A DNA stretch of 64,000 nucleotides from Myxococcales bacterium (GCA_002731825.1 PCCS01000013.1:1-64000), one strand, 5' to 3'; positions 36,159 through 46,334 are shown, counted from the stretch's first letter. Numbers and translations are program-made. The notes: generated by a model from the sequence alone, not told the origin.

Positions 36159-38795
36159 CTAGCGCTCGCGTCTGATTCGCGTTCTCACGAGTCCGAGCCC
36201 TGCAATGAGGAGTAGAGCAAACGGCGTGGGCGTGTCATTGGAGCCTACGTCACAACTACAGCCTTCGCCGTCACTGTCCGCATCGGAGTCGCTGCCGCTT
36301 TGATCGTCTGAGTCGTCACCGCCGGCACCACCTGTTCCACCATCGGAATCGGAACCACCGCTCCCGCCAGCACCACCTGTTCCGCCATCGGAATCGGAAC
36401 CACCGCCGCCAGCACCGCCCATTCCAGCATCGGAGTCTGAGCTGCCCATATCTGTCTCGGACATGCCCATGTCTGGCTGCTCAACATTCTGGTTCCAATC
36501 GGCTATACACTGTGCGGTTCCATCGATCACCTGACAACGCTGATTTGCAGGACATGTCACGCCGCTACACGGATCGTCAACGCACTGGCCTCCAAGACAC
36601 GTTCGGCCTTCTCCACACTCGTCCGGATTACAATTGTCTTCTTGGCATGTCTCGTCTGCGCAGGCTTGTCCCTCAGCACAAACAACGCCGCCACAATTGA
36701 CCTCGACACATTGCCCGTCGACACAGTCTTGGCCGTAAGGACACGAGATCCCCGCGCAGGAGAAAACGCATTGGCCATCACGGCAGAAGCTTGTGTCGCC
36801 GCATTCGATACCGTCGCAGGGATTAGGAATACAGACACCTTCACGGCAAAGCTGTGTGCCGGGGCAACCTGCTTCGTAGCAATCGCCTTCGCCGTAGCAG
36901 TCTCCATTGACGCAATACTCACCATCGGCGCATTCCACACCCTCACACGGGTCGGTGCAGAGTCCGTTGGCGGAATCACATGGGCGGCCAGCTGGGCATT
37001 CCACGCCAGCACACAGCGAGACGCAACTGCCCTCAGCGCAGTACTGCCCATCGGGACAGCCTTGCCCACCTTCGCAAGCGCTTGCACATTCTCCAAGGAC
37101 GCACTCGTCTCCACCACCGCAGAGGTCAGCCCCTTCGTCGACCAAACCATCGCAGTCATCGTCGTTGCCATTGCAGCTCTCACTCGGTGTCGCACCGCAG
37201 GTGCCGCAATCATTCAGCAGACCTTCGTCCGCTGTTCCGTCGCAGTCATTATCGATTAGGTCGCAGACCTCTTCGATGGGGCTTGTGTCTGCACGGCAGA
37301 CGACACGTCCGGCTGCTGAGCACTCCAAGTGGCCTTGACCGCATTGACCAGGCAGACCTGTTGCGCATGCGGTTGGATCGATGACCGGTGAGCCGTCAGG
37401 CAAAGCATCGACCAAATTGTCACAATCGTTGTCTATACCGTCGCAGACTTCAGGATTGCCATCTGGTACACAAATGTAACGGTCGCATGCATCGCCCACA
37501 CCATCCATGTCGGTGTCATCTTGGCTACGGTTAATGACTTTCGGGCAGTTATCACATGCATCACCAATGCCGTCCTCGTCTTCGTCAGCCTGATCTGGGT
37601 TGGGTACATCTGGGCAATTGTCGTCAACACCACAGAGTCCATCGTCATCCGTATCCAGGCAAACACCACCGAGGGATCGTTCGAGAATCAAGAGCGCGAA
37701 TGCATGACTGGAATTCTCGGTCCACCCGCGTGGACTTCCATTGGCCTGCGAACCCCAGGCTCCATTGGCGTCCTGCCATTGCAGCAATGTGTACGAGTAG
37801 TCAAAGTAATGGGACGGCTCTTCTTCTGGATAGCCGAGAGCAGCTGGGTCTCTATCGCCGAACGCATCGGCGTAGATTGCACCGCCCAGACCATCATCTT
37901 CTGACACCGTCAGGGCCTTCTCACCGGCCCACATATAGTAGAAGGTACTGGTTGGGTTAAACGCATTGCCGACCATTCGATCGAAGGTGTAATTCTGTCG
38001 CATCCAACTGAGGGAGTTTTGTGGCCGTGGGTCGCCCGCTGGAATTTGTGCCAGTCGATAGCACCATAAGGCCGACGCCGCCATCGATGAAGTCGACCCT
38101 TGCCCTGGGCGATATGCACTGCCACCATCGGCATTCTGGCTGGCCATGAGAAAGTTAACGACGTTAGGCAGTGCCTGGTCAGCACCATCGATGATGTTTG
38201 CGGCGGCCGAGAGGCCAGCTACAGCAAATTGGGTCGTCGAAAGGTCTCCGGATGCTTGTGGTGCGCCGTAGTTCCAACCGCCGTTGTTGTTGGGGGCTTG
38301 CCGCCCCTGGTTGTTTTGCAGTGAGAACACACCATTGGCAATGGCCGCAGATGCTGTGACTTGAGCGCCCACTTCATCGGGGCCGCCAGTGGCAACATAG
38401 GCCGCCAGCGCCATGAGATTACCGCCGGCAACGTAAATGTACGGAACGGCCGCACCATTGGTCATACTCTGCTCGTTAGCGATCAAGTTCTGAATCAGAC
38501 GGATCACCATCGCTTGATCGTTGGGGTCCATCCCTTGGAAGCCTTGCGCTCGGCCACCCCAGCCGACACCCTGTCGCTTCTCTAAGAAGGTCAGTGCGCC
38601 AAGGAAGTTGTGCCGTGAGTTCGCTTCATTAAAATTGCCCGCGCCACGCTCTTGGTTGCGAAAATGTTGCAGCCCGGCGTTGATAGCGTCATCGACAGCA
38701 CAGGCGAAGGGCGTTCCTTCACAGCCTTGAGCTGATACGATCGAGAGCGTTCCACTCCCTAACAATAAGAGTCCTGTGAGTATCAGTACGCGCAT
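36159..38795 (-). CDS. alpha/alpha-toroid surface protein with TSP3-like and MopE-like motifs and MYXO-CTERM-like anchor
   Basis: An 878-aa exported protein (signal peptide 1-22). The N-terminal part (about 28-375) reads as prenyltransferase/squalene-cyclase-type helical toroid repeats ([40 protein letters not shown]). Next come thrombospondin type 3-like Ca repeats ([16 protein letters not shown]), two or three MopE-type metal-binding motifs ([13 protein letters not shown]), a run of EGF-like Cys-rich repeats, and a Gly/Ser/Asp stalk. The end ([20 protein letters not shown], then RTRIRRER) looks like a MYXO-CTERM sorting tail. It is likely a surface protein processed by a myxosortase-type enzyme; no such enzyme is adjacent. 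Confidence 0.8.
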   Translation of the reverse strand: MRVLILTGLLLLGSGTLSIVSAQGCEGTPFACAVDDAINAGLQHFRNQERGAGNFNEANSRHNFLGALTFLEKRQGVGWGGRAQGFQGMDPNDQAMVIRLIQNLIANEQSMTNGAAVPYIYVAGGNLMALAAYVATGGPDEVGAQVTASAAIANGVFSLQNNQGRQAPNNNGGWNYGAPQASGDLSTTQFAVAGLSAAANIIDGADQALPNVVNFLMASQNADGGSAYRPGQGSTSSMAASALWCYRLAQIPAGDPRPQNSLSWMRQNYTFDRMVGNAFNPTSTFYYMWAGEKALTVSEDDGLGGAIYADAFGDRDPAALGYPEEEPSHYFDYSYTLLQWQDANGAWGSQANGSPRGWTENSSHAFALLILERSLGGVCLDTDDDGLCGVDDNCPDVPNPDQADEDEDGIGDACDNCPKVINRSQDDTDMDGVGDACDRYICVPDGNPEVCDGIDNDCDNLVDALPDGSPVIDPTACATGLPGQCGQGHLECSAAGRVVCRADTSPIEEVCDLIDNDCDGTADEGLLNDCGTCGATPSESCNGNDDDCDGLVDEGADLCGGGDECVLGECASACEGGQGCPDGQYCAEGSCVSLCAGVECPAGRPCDSANGLCTDPCEGVECADGEYCVNGDCYGEGDCYEAGCPGTQLCREGVCIPNPCDGIECGDTSFCRDGQCVFSCAGISCPYGQDCVDGQCVEVNCGGVVCAEGQACADETCQEDNCNPDECGEGRTCLGGQCVDDPCSGVTCPANQRCQVIDGTAQCIADWNQNVEQPDMGMSETDMGSSDSDAGMGGAGGGGSDSDGGTGGAGGSGGSDSDGGTGGAGGDDSDDQSGSDSDADSDGEGCSCDVGSNDTPTPFALLLIAGLGLVRTRIRRER
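36321..36441 (-). repeat. imperfect 42-45 bp tandem repeat coding the Gly/Ser/Asp stalk
   Basis: Two full units (36321-36365, 45 bp; 36366-36407, 42 bp) and a partial third, sharing CACCACCTGTTCC and CCATCGGAATCGGAACCACC. They encode the (G/S)[11 protein letters not shown] stalk before the C-terminal anchor. Copy number may vary. Confidence 0.7.
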
Positions 38796-38955
38796 GCTGA
38801 TGCCCCTTCATGTATTCTACTGTATAGCCTAATGCCGCTCCACCCGTCAGAGACAGCCAGGCCTTCAAGTGTCACACCATACGTGAAAATACCTATCAGA
38901 TCCACTCAGCATTGCGTCCAGGAGTCGAATTTTCTTGATTAATTTACCGGTCGAT

Positions 38956-40134
38956 TTAGCTGAATGCCGAGTGACCCGTTAGCGCGCGCCCAATGGCGAG
39001 AGTGTGTACCTCATGAGTCCCCTCATACGTATAGACGCTCTCCAGATTGGCCGCGTGACGCATAATCGGATATTCGGCCATGATTCCATTACCGCCCAAT
39101 ATGCTTCTGGATTCGCGTGCGATGTCCAATGCGAGCCCGACGTTTTCGCGTTTCGCTAAGCTGACCTGGATAGCCGTTAAACGACCTGAATCTTTGCCAT
39201 TAGCAAGGTGTTTCGAGAGCAGATGACCTGTCACGATACGCGCGCCCATATCCACCAGCTTCTTTTGGGTCAGCTGGAAAGACGAAATGGATCGACCGAA
39301 TTGAGTCCGCTCATTGGCGTAGTTAAGTGCTGTTTCAAAACAGCATAGCGCCGCGCCGAGCGCCCCCCATGAAATGCCGTATCTCGCTTGTGTCAAGCAG
39401 CTCAGAGGTCCTTTTAGGCCGGCAACATCGGGCAGCACATTTTGCTCTGGCACAAAGCAGTCTTCAAGAACGATTTCACCGGTCCACGACGCACGAAGGC
39501 TCATTTTGTCCTTCATTTTCGGGGTTGTAAAACCGTCGAAATCGCGTTCGACAAGGAATCCTCTGATACTTCGTGCTGAGTCGCTGTCAACTTTCGCCCA
39601 AACGATGGCCACTTTGGCGATGGGGGAGTTTGTAATCCACATCTTGGTGCCGTTGAGTATGTAGCCGCCATCGACCTTTTTGGCCACCGTTCGCATAGAA
39701 CTCGGGTCACTGCCGCTGTCCGGTTCCGTCAGCCCAAAGCAGCCGATGATGTCACCCGATGCCATTTTGGGTAAGAATCGTGTTTTTTGTTCTTCGGTCC
39801 CAAACGCCCAAATCGGATACATGCACAATGCACCTTGCACGCTGGCAAAACTGCGCAGGCCGCTATCCACGTATTCCAATTCCCGCATGATCAACCCATA
39901 GGCGGTTGCATCCAAACCGGCACAGCCATAGCCCGTCAGATTTGCGCCCAAAATACCCATCTCGCCAAGACCCGGGATGAGTTCATTTGGGAATGTTTCG
40001 TTGATATACCAAGACGCAACGCCTGGTTCGAACTCGTTACGTGCAAATCGGCGGACATTGTCACGCACGATGCACTGTTCTTCAGTCCAAAGATGTTCAA
40101 TATCGAACAGGTCTAATAGGGGCGTTGCCTTCAT
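38956..40134 (-). CDS. acyl-CoA dehydrogenase, glutaryl-CoA dehydrogenase type
   Basis: A 392-aa flavoprotein. Signature segments include GCFGLTEPDSGSDPSSM, KMWITNSP, the FGRSISSFQLTQ loop and a catalytic base in YEGTHEVHTLAIG near residue 371. These fit the GcdH subgroup, which oxidises and decarboxylates glutaryl-CoA to crotonyl-CoA. Family assignment is firm; the substrate is inferred. Its ATG overlaps the creatininase-family stop (40131-40134), so it is translationally coupled as the last gene of a three-gene operon. Confidence 0.85.
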   Translation of the reverse strand: MKATPLLDLFDIEHLWTEEQCIVRDNVRRFARNEFEPGVASWYINETFPNELIPGLGEMGILGANLTGYGCAGLDATAYGLIMRELEYVDSGLRSFASVQGALCMYPIWAFGTEEQKTRFLPKMASGDIIGCFGLTEPDSGSDPSSMRTVAKKVDGGYILNGTKMWITNSPIAKVAIVWAKVDSDSARSIRGFLVERDFDGFTTPKMKDKMSLRASWTGEIVLEDCFVPEQNVLPDVAGLKGPLSCLTQARYGISWGALGAALCCFETALNYANERTQFGRSISSFQLTQKKLVDMGARIVTGHLLSKHLANGKDSGRLTAIQVSLAKRENVGLALDIARESRSILGGNGIMAEYPIMRHAANLESVYTYEGTHEVHTLAIGRALTGHSAFS

Positions 40135-40910
40135 CGTATTTGCTCCAAATGTTCTTGTACTTCAGTGACGACCATCGATCGCAACACACTGTAGAGTCGC
40201 TCACCCTCGTCGCGGGTTGCAGTACTCGGCGTACCGGTATAGGCCGAGTCGGCTCCAGCCTCAAGGAAACTCGTCTTACCCGCTTTGATCGCGGTGCTTA
40301 AACTGATGTCGACATCCGGCAGCTGTTTGGCGGCTTCATGCCGAAATAATTCAGGTGTCGCCGCTAAAATCAGAGACCCTTCGTATTCGCCTGCATGGCA
40401 TGCGCCACTTCGGAATTCGTCGCCCAGGTGTCGTCCCCACCTGCGGTCGATCACCAACGGCACACTTGCATGCCCTTCGCCTCTGGCTTCATTGACTCGT
40501 CTTTTTGCTCTTTGTAATGCGTTGAGCTGACCGGGTTCGAGATGGTGGTTAATCAGGCAGACATGGGCAAACCCATTATCTAGAAAAGATGACATAGCGG
40601 CGCTCAAAAAGTCCACCAAGGTATCCTCAGGTACTGTTATGGCACCCGAGAACCCTGCGGCAAACTCAGTTACTCCGTAGGGTAAATCCGGCGCGACCAA
40701 GGTGTAGACCCCTGCGCGTCTCAGCTCGATTGCTGCATCCACAGCATTTCGTTTAGACAAGATGATGTCCGTAGCCAAGGGCAGATGTGGACCATGGGGT
40801 TCCGTGCTTCCAACCGGCCATAAGAGAACCGCTTTATCCGTCTTCTCAAGTTGCTCATTGAGCTCTGTAGTCGCTATTTCACCGAGGAATATTGTCTCTT
40901 TTTCAGTCAT
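40131..40910 (-). CDS. creatininase family protein
   Basis: A 259-aa protein with the creatininase metal site visible as E37, H39 and D48 in GSTEPHGPHLPLATD, and Glu residues in HAGEYEGS. Creatininase-family enzymes are Zn/Mn hydrolases acting on amide or lactam bonds (creatinine, mycofactocin precursor MftE, N-formylaminopyrimidine types). The substrate is unknown here. I chose ATG 40910 over the longer frame because upstream residues look like read-through of the ligase end. It overlaps the ligase by 8 nt and the dehydrogenase by 4 nt. Confidence 0.82.
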   Translation of the reverse strand: MTEKETIFLGEIATTELNEQLEKTDKAVLLWPVGSTEPHGPHLPLATDIILSKRNAVDAAIELRRAGVYTLVAPDLPYGVTEFAAGFSGAITVPEDTLVDFLSAAMSSFLDNGFAHVCLINHHLEPGQLNALQRAKRRVNEARGEGHASVPLVIDRRWGRHLGDEFRSGACHAGEYEGSLILAATPELFRHEAAKQLPDVDISLSTAIKAGKTSFLEAGADSAYTGTPSTATRDEGERLYSVLRSMVVTEVQEHLEQIR

Positions 40911-42477
40911 TCTTAAGCGCCTTTTTATCCACTTTACCACGATCATTTCTCGGCAACTCATCGACGAAGACGATCTCACGTGGATATTTGTATTTTGCTA
41001 GGTTTGTCCGCACAAAGTCTTTTAACTCGTCCGCTAAGTCCTCACTGGCGGTCGTCCGGATTTCGATAAACGCGCGAGTGGACATCAGGTCATTGACCTT
41101 GACGCCGATAACCGCTGCTTCTGCAACCAGCGGGTGCTCCGCCAAACAATGTTCGATTTCCAACGGGCTGACCCATTGACCAGACACCTTTAAAAGTTGG
41201 TCAGCACGGCCACAAAACCAGTAATATCCGTCTTCATCGCGTCGGAAAAGGTCACCAGAACGGCACCAATGTCCATGAAATGTTGTCCATGATTTGTCTC
41301 GATCTAGCCAATAACCCGATGCAACGCTATCGCCCTTGATCCACAGTACCCCGGGGTCCCCAGTGTCAACCTCTGCGGCCCCCGGTCCTTCGGCATCGGC
41401 ACTCAAGATCTTGAGTTGGTAGCCCTCCACCGGTCGACCCAGTGAGCCTGGCTTAATATCGCCCGGTCGATTCGTCAGGTAAATGTGGAACATTTCCGCA
41501 CTTCCGATGCCATCGTAGACGGGGACGTCAAATCGCGCGAGCCAGCGGTCCAACAGCGCCGGGGGTAATGCTTCACCCGCGCTCAGGGAAAATCGAAGAG
41601 ATGAAAAGTCGAGTGGGCTTTGCTGATCGGCGTCTAAAAGTCGACCCATGAGTGTTGGTACATTGGTTAGCACCGATGCGGAATAATAGGTAATAGCCCA
41701 GGCGATCTTCTCCGCTGTTGGTTTCTCTGTGAACAGTGCAGCACATGCACCAACAGCAAATGGAAACATGAGGTTTGTCCCCGTTGCATAGCCAAAAAAC
41801 AGGCGGGGAACGCTGACGCAGACATCATCCGCTTGGTAACCGATGGTGGCTTTTGCATAGCGTTCCGTATTGAAATAGAAATCCCTGTGGCAATGCATGG
41901 CGGCTTTCGGTCGCCCCGTGCTGCCGCTGGTAAATAGCCAAATGGCTGGGGAATCCATGTAGGAGGCCGGGAAAACTCCATTGGCCTGCAGTCCATCGAG
42001 TGCCGTGGCAAGACACTCAGTGGTGTCGATTTTGCGCTCTGGATCATCCATTGTTGATGCGTCAGGAACAACAAAGAGTGTCGGTGGACAGGGGTGCGCA
42101 TTTAACAGGGGGCGTAGCGCGTCAGCGACGCCCTCTGTGGTGATTACGACCCTCGCTTGGATGTAATTTGTGACATAGATCAGGTCTGCTGCTTTCGACA
42201 AAGGGTTGCCCATGGCAACGGTGCCACCCGCTTTCAGCGCGCCAAAAAATGCCCATGCAAAAGGGGGCATATCCGGCAGCACGAGGTAGACTCGATCACC
42301 CGAGTTTAAACCGGATTTAGATAATAAGTTTGCCGTTTTCAGAGCCTTCTGTGCAACCGTTGCGTAGGTGTATGACCGCTCGCCGAATCGGATTGCGGTC
42401 CGGTCTCCCAGACCCTCTTGAATCCGGTCGAACAGGTAATAATCAGCCAAGTTGAATTCGGTTGCGATTGTCGACAT
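40903..42477 (-). CDS. benzoate-CoA ligase family (AMP-forming) acyl-CoA synthetase
   Basis: A 524-aa ANL enzyme. TSGSTGRPKAAMH (ATP-binding), YDGIGSAEMFHIYLTNRPGD (very typical of benzoate-CoA ligases), DGYYWFCGRADQLLKVSGQW and the C-terminal PRNDRGKVDKKAL catalytic Lys are all visible. It forms an acyl-AMP and then acyl-CoA from an aromatic acid. The substrate is inferred from the family motif alone. ATG 42477 has AGGGG upstream; the frame to 42507 adds little. It is the first gene of the operon with the creatininase and GcdH-type genes. Confidence 0.88.
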   Translation of the reverse strand: MSTIATEFNLADYYLFDRIQEGLGDRTAIRFGERSYTYATVAQKALKTANLLSKSGLNSGDRVYLVLPDMPPFAWAFFGALKAGGTVAMGNPLSKAADLIYVTNYIQARVVITTEGVADALRPLLNAHPCPPTLFVVPDASTMDDPERKIDTTECLATALDGLQANGVFPASYMDSPAIWLFTSGSTGRPKAAMHCHRDFYFNTERYAKATIGYQADDVCVSVPRLFFGYATGTNLMFPFAVGACAALFTEKPTAEKIAWAITYYSASVLTNVPTLMGRLLDADQQSPLDFSSLRFSLSAGEALPPALLDRWLARFDVPVYDGIGSAEMFHIYLTNRPGDIKPGSLGRPVEGYQLKILSADAEGPGAAEVDTGDPGVLWIKGDSVASGYWLDRDKSWTTFHGHWCRSGDLFRRDEDGYYWFCGRADQLLKVSGQWVSPLEIEHCLAEHPLVAEAAVIGVKVNDLMSTRAFIEIRTTASEDLADELKDFVRTNLAKYKYPREIVFVDELPRNDRGKVDKKALKND

Positions 42478-42646
42478 CGATACGCCCCTATCTCTCTGTG
42501 TCAGCAAAGGCTTACCGAAGTATAACCACCGTCGTCAACGCCACAAATTGACAGCGGACCTCTGTGGTGCGACATTTTACATATCTGATACGGACTTTGT
42601 CTGAGCCGATCGAGTTTGATTCACGCTGATTCCTAGGGGGCGAAAC

Positions 42647-44053
42647 GTGAAGTTTAATTGTCCGAAATGTAACACGCCTCACATGTTTCCCGACGCCGAA
42701 ATTCCCGAAGAGGGCCTGGTTGTTGAGTGTACTGCATGCGGCCATCACATCGGTTTGGACTCTTTTGCAGCCGACGGTGACGACAAGACGAACGTGCAGT
42801 TCGAACAGCAACCGGCAGATGATCCGCGCGCTGTGCTGTCCGCACGCATTAAGTTGGACGATGCCGACTGGTCGGAAATGGATGACTCGAGGATCATGCC
42901 AGCTTTAGAGTCCGGTCAACCCGCCTCCAGACCCAGGCCCGAGGGGGTCGGGTCAAGGAATCCTGACTACCAGCCATCTCCCGTGAGCGAAGCCTTGATC
43001 TCATTACAAGGCGCCGTTGGCTTTAATGATCCGGCCTTGTCGTCTAGCCACACACCTTCTCCGAATGCGGATAGTGCAGAGGTCTCCGCTCGACTAAGCG
43101 GACCTTATTTTTCCTGGCGTGACCTTGTCCAAGCCTTAGCCACCCCCTTTGAAATGCGTCGTTTTTTCGCCGTTATGGGTTCCATATGGACCGGTCTCAT
43201 CATTCATTCATTCTTCAGTTGGTTGTCTTTGAAGGTGGCCCTTAAAAGTGGGGCTTTGGGGGGGACTTTAGCTCTGGTGACCTGGTCCATCAGCGTTGTT
43301 TTGGGCTGCTTGATCTGTGCATTTTGTGCGCACCAAACCTATCGACAATGTGTAGAAAAACAGTCCACAAGCATCCGCTCAAGTATCGACTGGGTCAGAG
43401 GTTGGCTTTCCAGTATTCTTGGCGCACCTGTTGTTGCCGTTGGCGTGATCGCCATCCTTGTCGTGCTTGAATCTCTCATCGGATTCATGGGTCGCATACC
43501 CTATGCAGGTCCGGCGATCTGGGGTGTTTTGAGCCTCGCTGTGGTCCTGATCAGCATTGCCGGTGGATTGGCCCTGGTTGCGATGACATATGGCCTGTTG
43601 CTCTACATTCCACTCATTATCGCCGAGCGAACAGGGCCAATGGATACCCTCAAACGAATCTTATCGCTGTTCAAGCATCATAGTTCCCAAATCATTCTAC
43701 TTGGAACGACATCGGTGATTGGCATTGGGGTATTTTTAGCCCTTACGCTAGCACCCGCACTCATCATCGGTCGCGAATTCACCAACCGCATCGCACAAAT
43801 TAGCATGGGTGGTGCATTCCAGATGACGATCGACCAGACACCAAGCCCATTGGCTGCCATGAGCCGATTGTTTTTTCGAGCAGGCTACTCTGATGTGCCA
43901 ACCGGACCAAACATAGGTCATGACATCGGTGGTTTTTTCGCCGGGATGGCGAGTCTGATCGCCCCATCTATCTCGTTGACGTTCCTCGCGTTGATGACCA
44001 CCTGTGCAGGTGGTCTCATCTATGCGATCGTGGTTGGGCGTTCGAAAGTCTAG
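42647..44053 (+). CDS. MJ0042 zinc-ribbon multi-pass membrane protein
   Basis: The 468-aa protein starts with a zinc ribbon of the MJ0042/zinc_ribbon_5 type (CPKC at 5-8, CTAC at 28-31). A soluble linker of about 130 residues follows, and then five or six hydrophobic helices. Such proteins are frequent in Myxococcota; function is unknown. It resembles a membrane sensor or transporter-associated protein only by topology. It is divergent from the benzoate-CoA-ligase operon. Its stop is inside a 9-bp hairpin shared with the HAD gene stop. Confidence 0.75.
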   Translation: MKFNCPKCNTPHMFPDAEIPEEGLVVECTACGHHIGLDSFAADGDDKTNVQFEQQPADDPRAVLSARIKLDDADWSEMDDSRIMPALESGQPASRPRPEGVGSRNPDYQPSPVSEALISLQGAVGFNDPALSSSHTPSPNADSAEVSARLSGPYFSWRDLVQALATPFEMRRFFAVMGSIWTGLIIHSFFSWLSLKVALKSGALGGTLALVTWSISVVLGCLICAFCAHQTYRQCVEKQSTSIRSSIDWVRGWLSSILGAPVVAVGVIAILVVLESLIGFMGRIPYAGPAIWGVLSLAVVLISIAGGLALVAMTYGLLLYIPLIIAERTGPMDTLKRILSLFKHHSSQIILLGTTSVIGIGVFLALTLAPALIIGREFTNRIAQISMGGAFQMTIDQTPSPLAAMSRLFFRAGYSDVPTGPNIGHDIGGFFAGMASLIAPSISLTFLALMTTCAGGLIYAIVVGRSKV

Positions 44054-44069
44054 GCCAGACGCCTAGACT
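44047..44069. terminator. perfect 9-bp hairpin spanning both stop codons of convergent genes
   Basis: AGTCTAGGC-CAGAC-GCCTAGACT is a perfect 9-bp inverted repeat with a 5-nt loop. It contains the TAG of the zinc-ribbon gene (44051-44053) and the TAG of the HAD gene on the other strand (44065-44063). Both genes end in GTC TAG. No long U tract exists, but symmetry suggests a bidirectional termination or mRNA 3' end structure. Confidence 0.5.
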
Positions 44070-45022
44070 GTCAGCGGACCTTGTACGAACCACCCTTCGC
44101 CTTCTGCAGCCTTGACGAAATCATCGTCTCCATTGTCGATGGCAATGGACACGCCTTCACAGTTCTCCAGAAGTGCGAAGTCGTTCATGGAATCGCCGAT
44201 GGCGAGTACAGGACTACGCCCAACTGTATCAAGGAAGAGTTCTAATTTACCATCGTTGATGGGCGCTGGTTCGACAACCCTGTCCGTCAATCGGCCGCCC
44301 TGCGATTGTAATTCGATTCCAAGGACCCGCTCCTCTGGCAGGCCAGCACGCCGTGCCAGCGCCTTGACGATATAGGCGTTAGAACTCGATATGATCCAAG
44401 TCTCGAATCCATAGGCATCGAGAACTTGTAATAATTCGATCATCTCGTTGAAAACGCTGATTCCCGTTGGAACGATGCAACCCGAGAAGGGTGGGCCCGA
44501 CGGAATATCTTCGCTGGCCAGAGGGCGGTCGAGTTCATAATCTAAGACCTCTTCTACCAACTCGGCCACGGTGCGCTCGTGGAGGCCCCTGAGTAGCTTT
44601 GTGGCGTAGAGATAGGCTTCTTCAATATCACGCGCCTTGAGGTTCTCGTAGAGGCCCATCATCCCCGCCCGATAGCGGCGATAGGCTGCTGTGTCATGAA
44701 CTTCGCTGTCAGCGCGTCCGGCCACAGCCTTGTACGCTGCTTGCAACGCGTCACGACCCATTCGTTCCGGAATCACGTGGTTCCAAAAACCGCGGTCGGT
44801 ATTCAGACGGCGTCTGGTGACCATGAATCTCATCATGGCTTCACCAATATCATTAAAAATGAAGGTGCCATCACAGTCGATGGTCACAAGCGGTGGTCGT
44901 TCTGGATCGTAACCAGGGCTTGTACTGCCCTGTGTTGTAATCAAATTGACCAAAGCTGCATGGGCTTCCGGTGTCCATGCACCTGCGGGCAGGACACTTT
45001 CGTCGATAGGTTGTTCGCTCAT
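44063..45022 (-). CDS. HAD superfamily phosphatase (phosphoserine-phosphatase-like)
   Basis: A 319-aa soluble HAD hydrolase. The nucleophile motif is D49-C-D51-G-T (IDCDGTFIFND), motif II SSS is in WIISSSNAY, and the GDSMND motif closes the active site. The helical cap between them fits the HAD-IB/phosphoserine phosphatase style, with about 80 extra residues over SerB cores. The substrate is not clear. It lies 10 bp downstream of the DUF2330 gene on the same strand. Confidence 0.8.
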   Translation of the reverse strand: MSEQPIDESVLPAGAWTPEAHAALVNLITTQGSTSPGYDPERPPLVTIDCDGTFIFNDIGEAMMRFMVTRRRLNTDRGFWNHVIPERMGRDALQAAYKAVAGRADSEVHDTAAYRRYRAGMMGLYENLKARDIEEAYLYATKLLRGLHERTVAELVEEVLDYELDRPLASEDIPSGPPFSGCIVPTGISVFNEMIELLQVLDAYGFETWIISSSNAYIVKALARRAGLPEERVLGIELQSQGGRLTDRVVEPAPINDGKLELFLDTVGRSPVLAIGDSMNDFALLENCEGVSIAIDNGDDDFVKAAEGEGWFVQGPLTV

Positions 45023-45032
45023 GATAATCCGT

Positions 45033-46334
45033 TCACCGACGTGTTCGTCTGGTGTTGATTGGGTAGAGGGCCATTAAGATGATGAGGAGACCAGTAGGGA
45101 TTGATGAACCGGTCGCCGACATGGTGCAACCACCACTGCCACCGCTCGACCCAGTGTCGTCTTCGGCGCCACCGTCTGCCAGCGAAAGGATATTCGCATC
45201 AGTGTCGTCAACACCGCTATCTGAATCGGTGAGTCCACCATCTGAGTTGCTTATGTCTGAGCCAGAGTCTGGATTAGACGTCGATTCACAGATCGAATGG
45301 GAGACCTCATGGTCACGATTGTAGTCACCGGTTGGATCGGTTCTAAGGGCAATGATGCCTTGGGCCTGGGTCTCTGCTCGGATCGCCGCTGGCGATATTC
45401 GGGTATGCAAGCGGGTCAGGAAGGACGACCCACTGTCCGATATGGTCGTTTTGAGCGCCATATCATTGAGCACAGTCGGGTCAAGATTGCCCGCATACTC
45501 GACTACACTCATTCGAGTCTGATGTACGCCCAACTGTGCATCCATTTGATCAATGTAATTGGTTGTGGTGTCATTTAAAAACTCGACCGAGTCAAAATTA
45601 AGCGGCACCGTGCGCGAAATCATTTTGGCTCGGTCGGTGTTCAAAACATAGACGACAACGTCAGCCAAACCACCATTCAAGTTAGGAATCAATGTTTGGA
45701 GTGCAAGACCTTGTCGGTCATCGCGTGCTGCTGGATATGAAATGCTGATAATTGGGTCGACTCGAGGTACGCCGAGTTCAGCGACATTAATTCGAGCGGC
45801 AACCAACATCATATTCTTGTTCACGATATCGTCGATCATCGTCTGAGTTTCAGCGTTGATTTGATACCCTTGCCCCGTCACAAACTCAGTGAGTTCACCC
45901 GCTGTAATCTCCGCTGCCGTATAAAACGAAATTGCGGGTCTCATGTCGAGTCCGGGGCCAAAACCATCGCCTTGAATCCACTCCCAAACAGCACCTGTGG
46001 GTCCATCTCCCTCGCACACTGCCTGAAGCCTGGGTCGAGACAGTTCGTCGAGTTCATTGAGTGCATTACTTGGAAAGATGTTTGCACTGACGCCTTCGTC
46101 TTCTGGACGATTAAAGTTTGGAATGGCCACCAGCCAGATGAAGGTCTCCGCAGGCGCACCATATTTGACCTGCGTCACAAGCTGAAGAGTATCTGCATGT
46201 CGAACAACGAGAGTTCTGGATGCCGTGATCGTGGTCCCGTCTGCTGTGATAAGTGTCCCTAAAGCCCAAGCGGACTGAGTAGAGAAAACGACTGCGAAAA
46301 CGGCCGAAATAATACAAAATTTGATGGCCTTCAC
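45033..46334 (-). CDS. DUF2330 protein with MYXO-CTERM-like anchor
   Basis: About 433 aa. A Sec signal (cleavage near AWALG) is followed by a DUF2330-type body (FIWLVAIPNF; NILSLADGGAEDD near the end). The C-terminus is GGCTMSATGSSIPTGLLIIL and then RRTRR, a Cys, hydrophobic helix and Arg tail, as in MYXO-CTERM anchors. A Ser/Asp/Gly-rich spacer precedes it. GTG 46334 is chosen because GGAG is 6 nt ahead. Function unknown; surface location is likely. It shares a transcript with the HAD phosphatase gene. Confidence 0.75.
   Translation of the reverse strand: MKAIKFCIISAVFAVVFSTQSAWALGTLITADGTTITASRTLVVRHADTLQLVTQVKYGAPAETFIWLVAIPNFNRPEDEGVSANIFPSNALNELDELSRPRLQAVCEGDGPTGAVWEWIQGDGFGPGLDMRPAISFYTAAEITAGELTEFVTGQGYQINAETQTMIDDIVNKNMMLVAARINVAELGVPRVDPIISISYPAARDDRQGLALQTLIPNLNGGLADVVVYVLNTDRAKMISRTVPLNFDSVEFLNDTTTNYIDQMDAQLGVHQTRMSVVEYAGNLDPTVLNDMALKTTISDSGSSFLTRLHTRISPAAIRAETQAQGIIALRTDPTGDYNRDHEVSHSICESTSNPDSGSDISNSDGGLTDSDSGVDDTDANILSLADGGAEDDTGSSGGSGGCTMSATGSSIPTGLLIILMALYPINTRRTRR

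Noticed and set aside
36557-37338. Long frames on both strands in the Cys-rich repeats
   Set aside because: They arise from biased composition of the EGF-like/MopE coding repeats.
42548-42576. Perfect TTGACA upstream of the MJ0042 gene
   Set aside because: The matching -10 (GACATT) agrees at only three of six bases, so I do not call a promoter.
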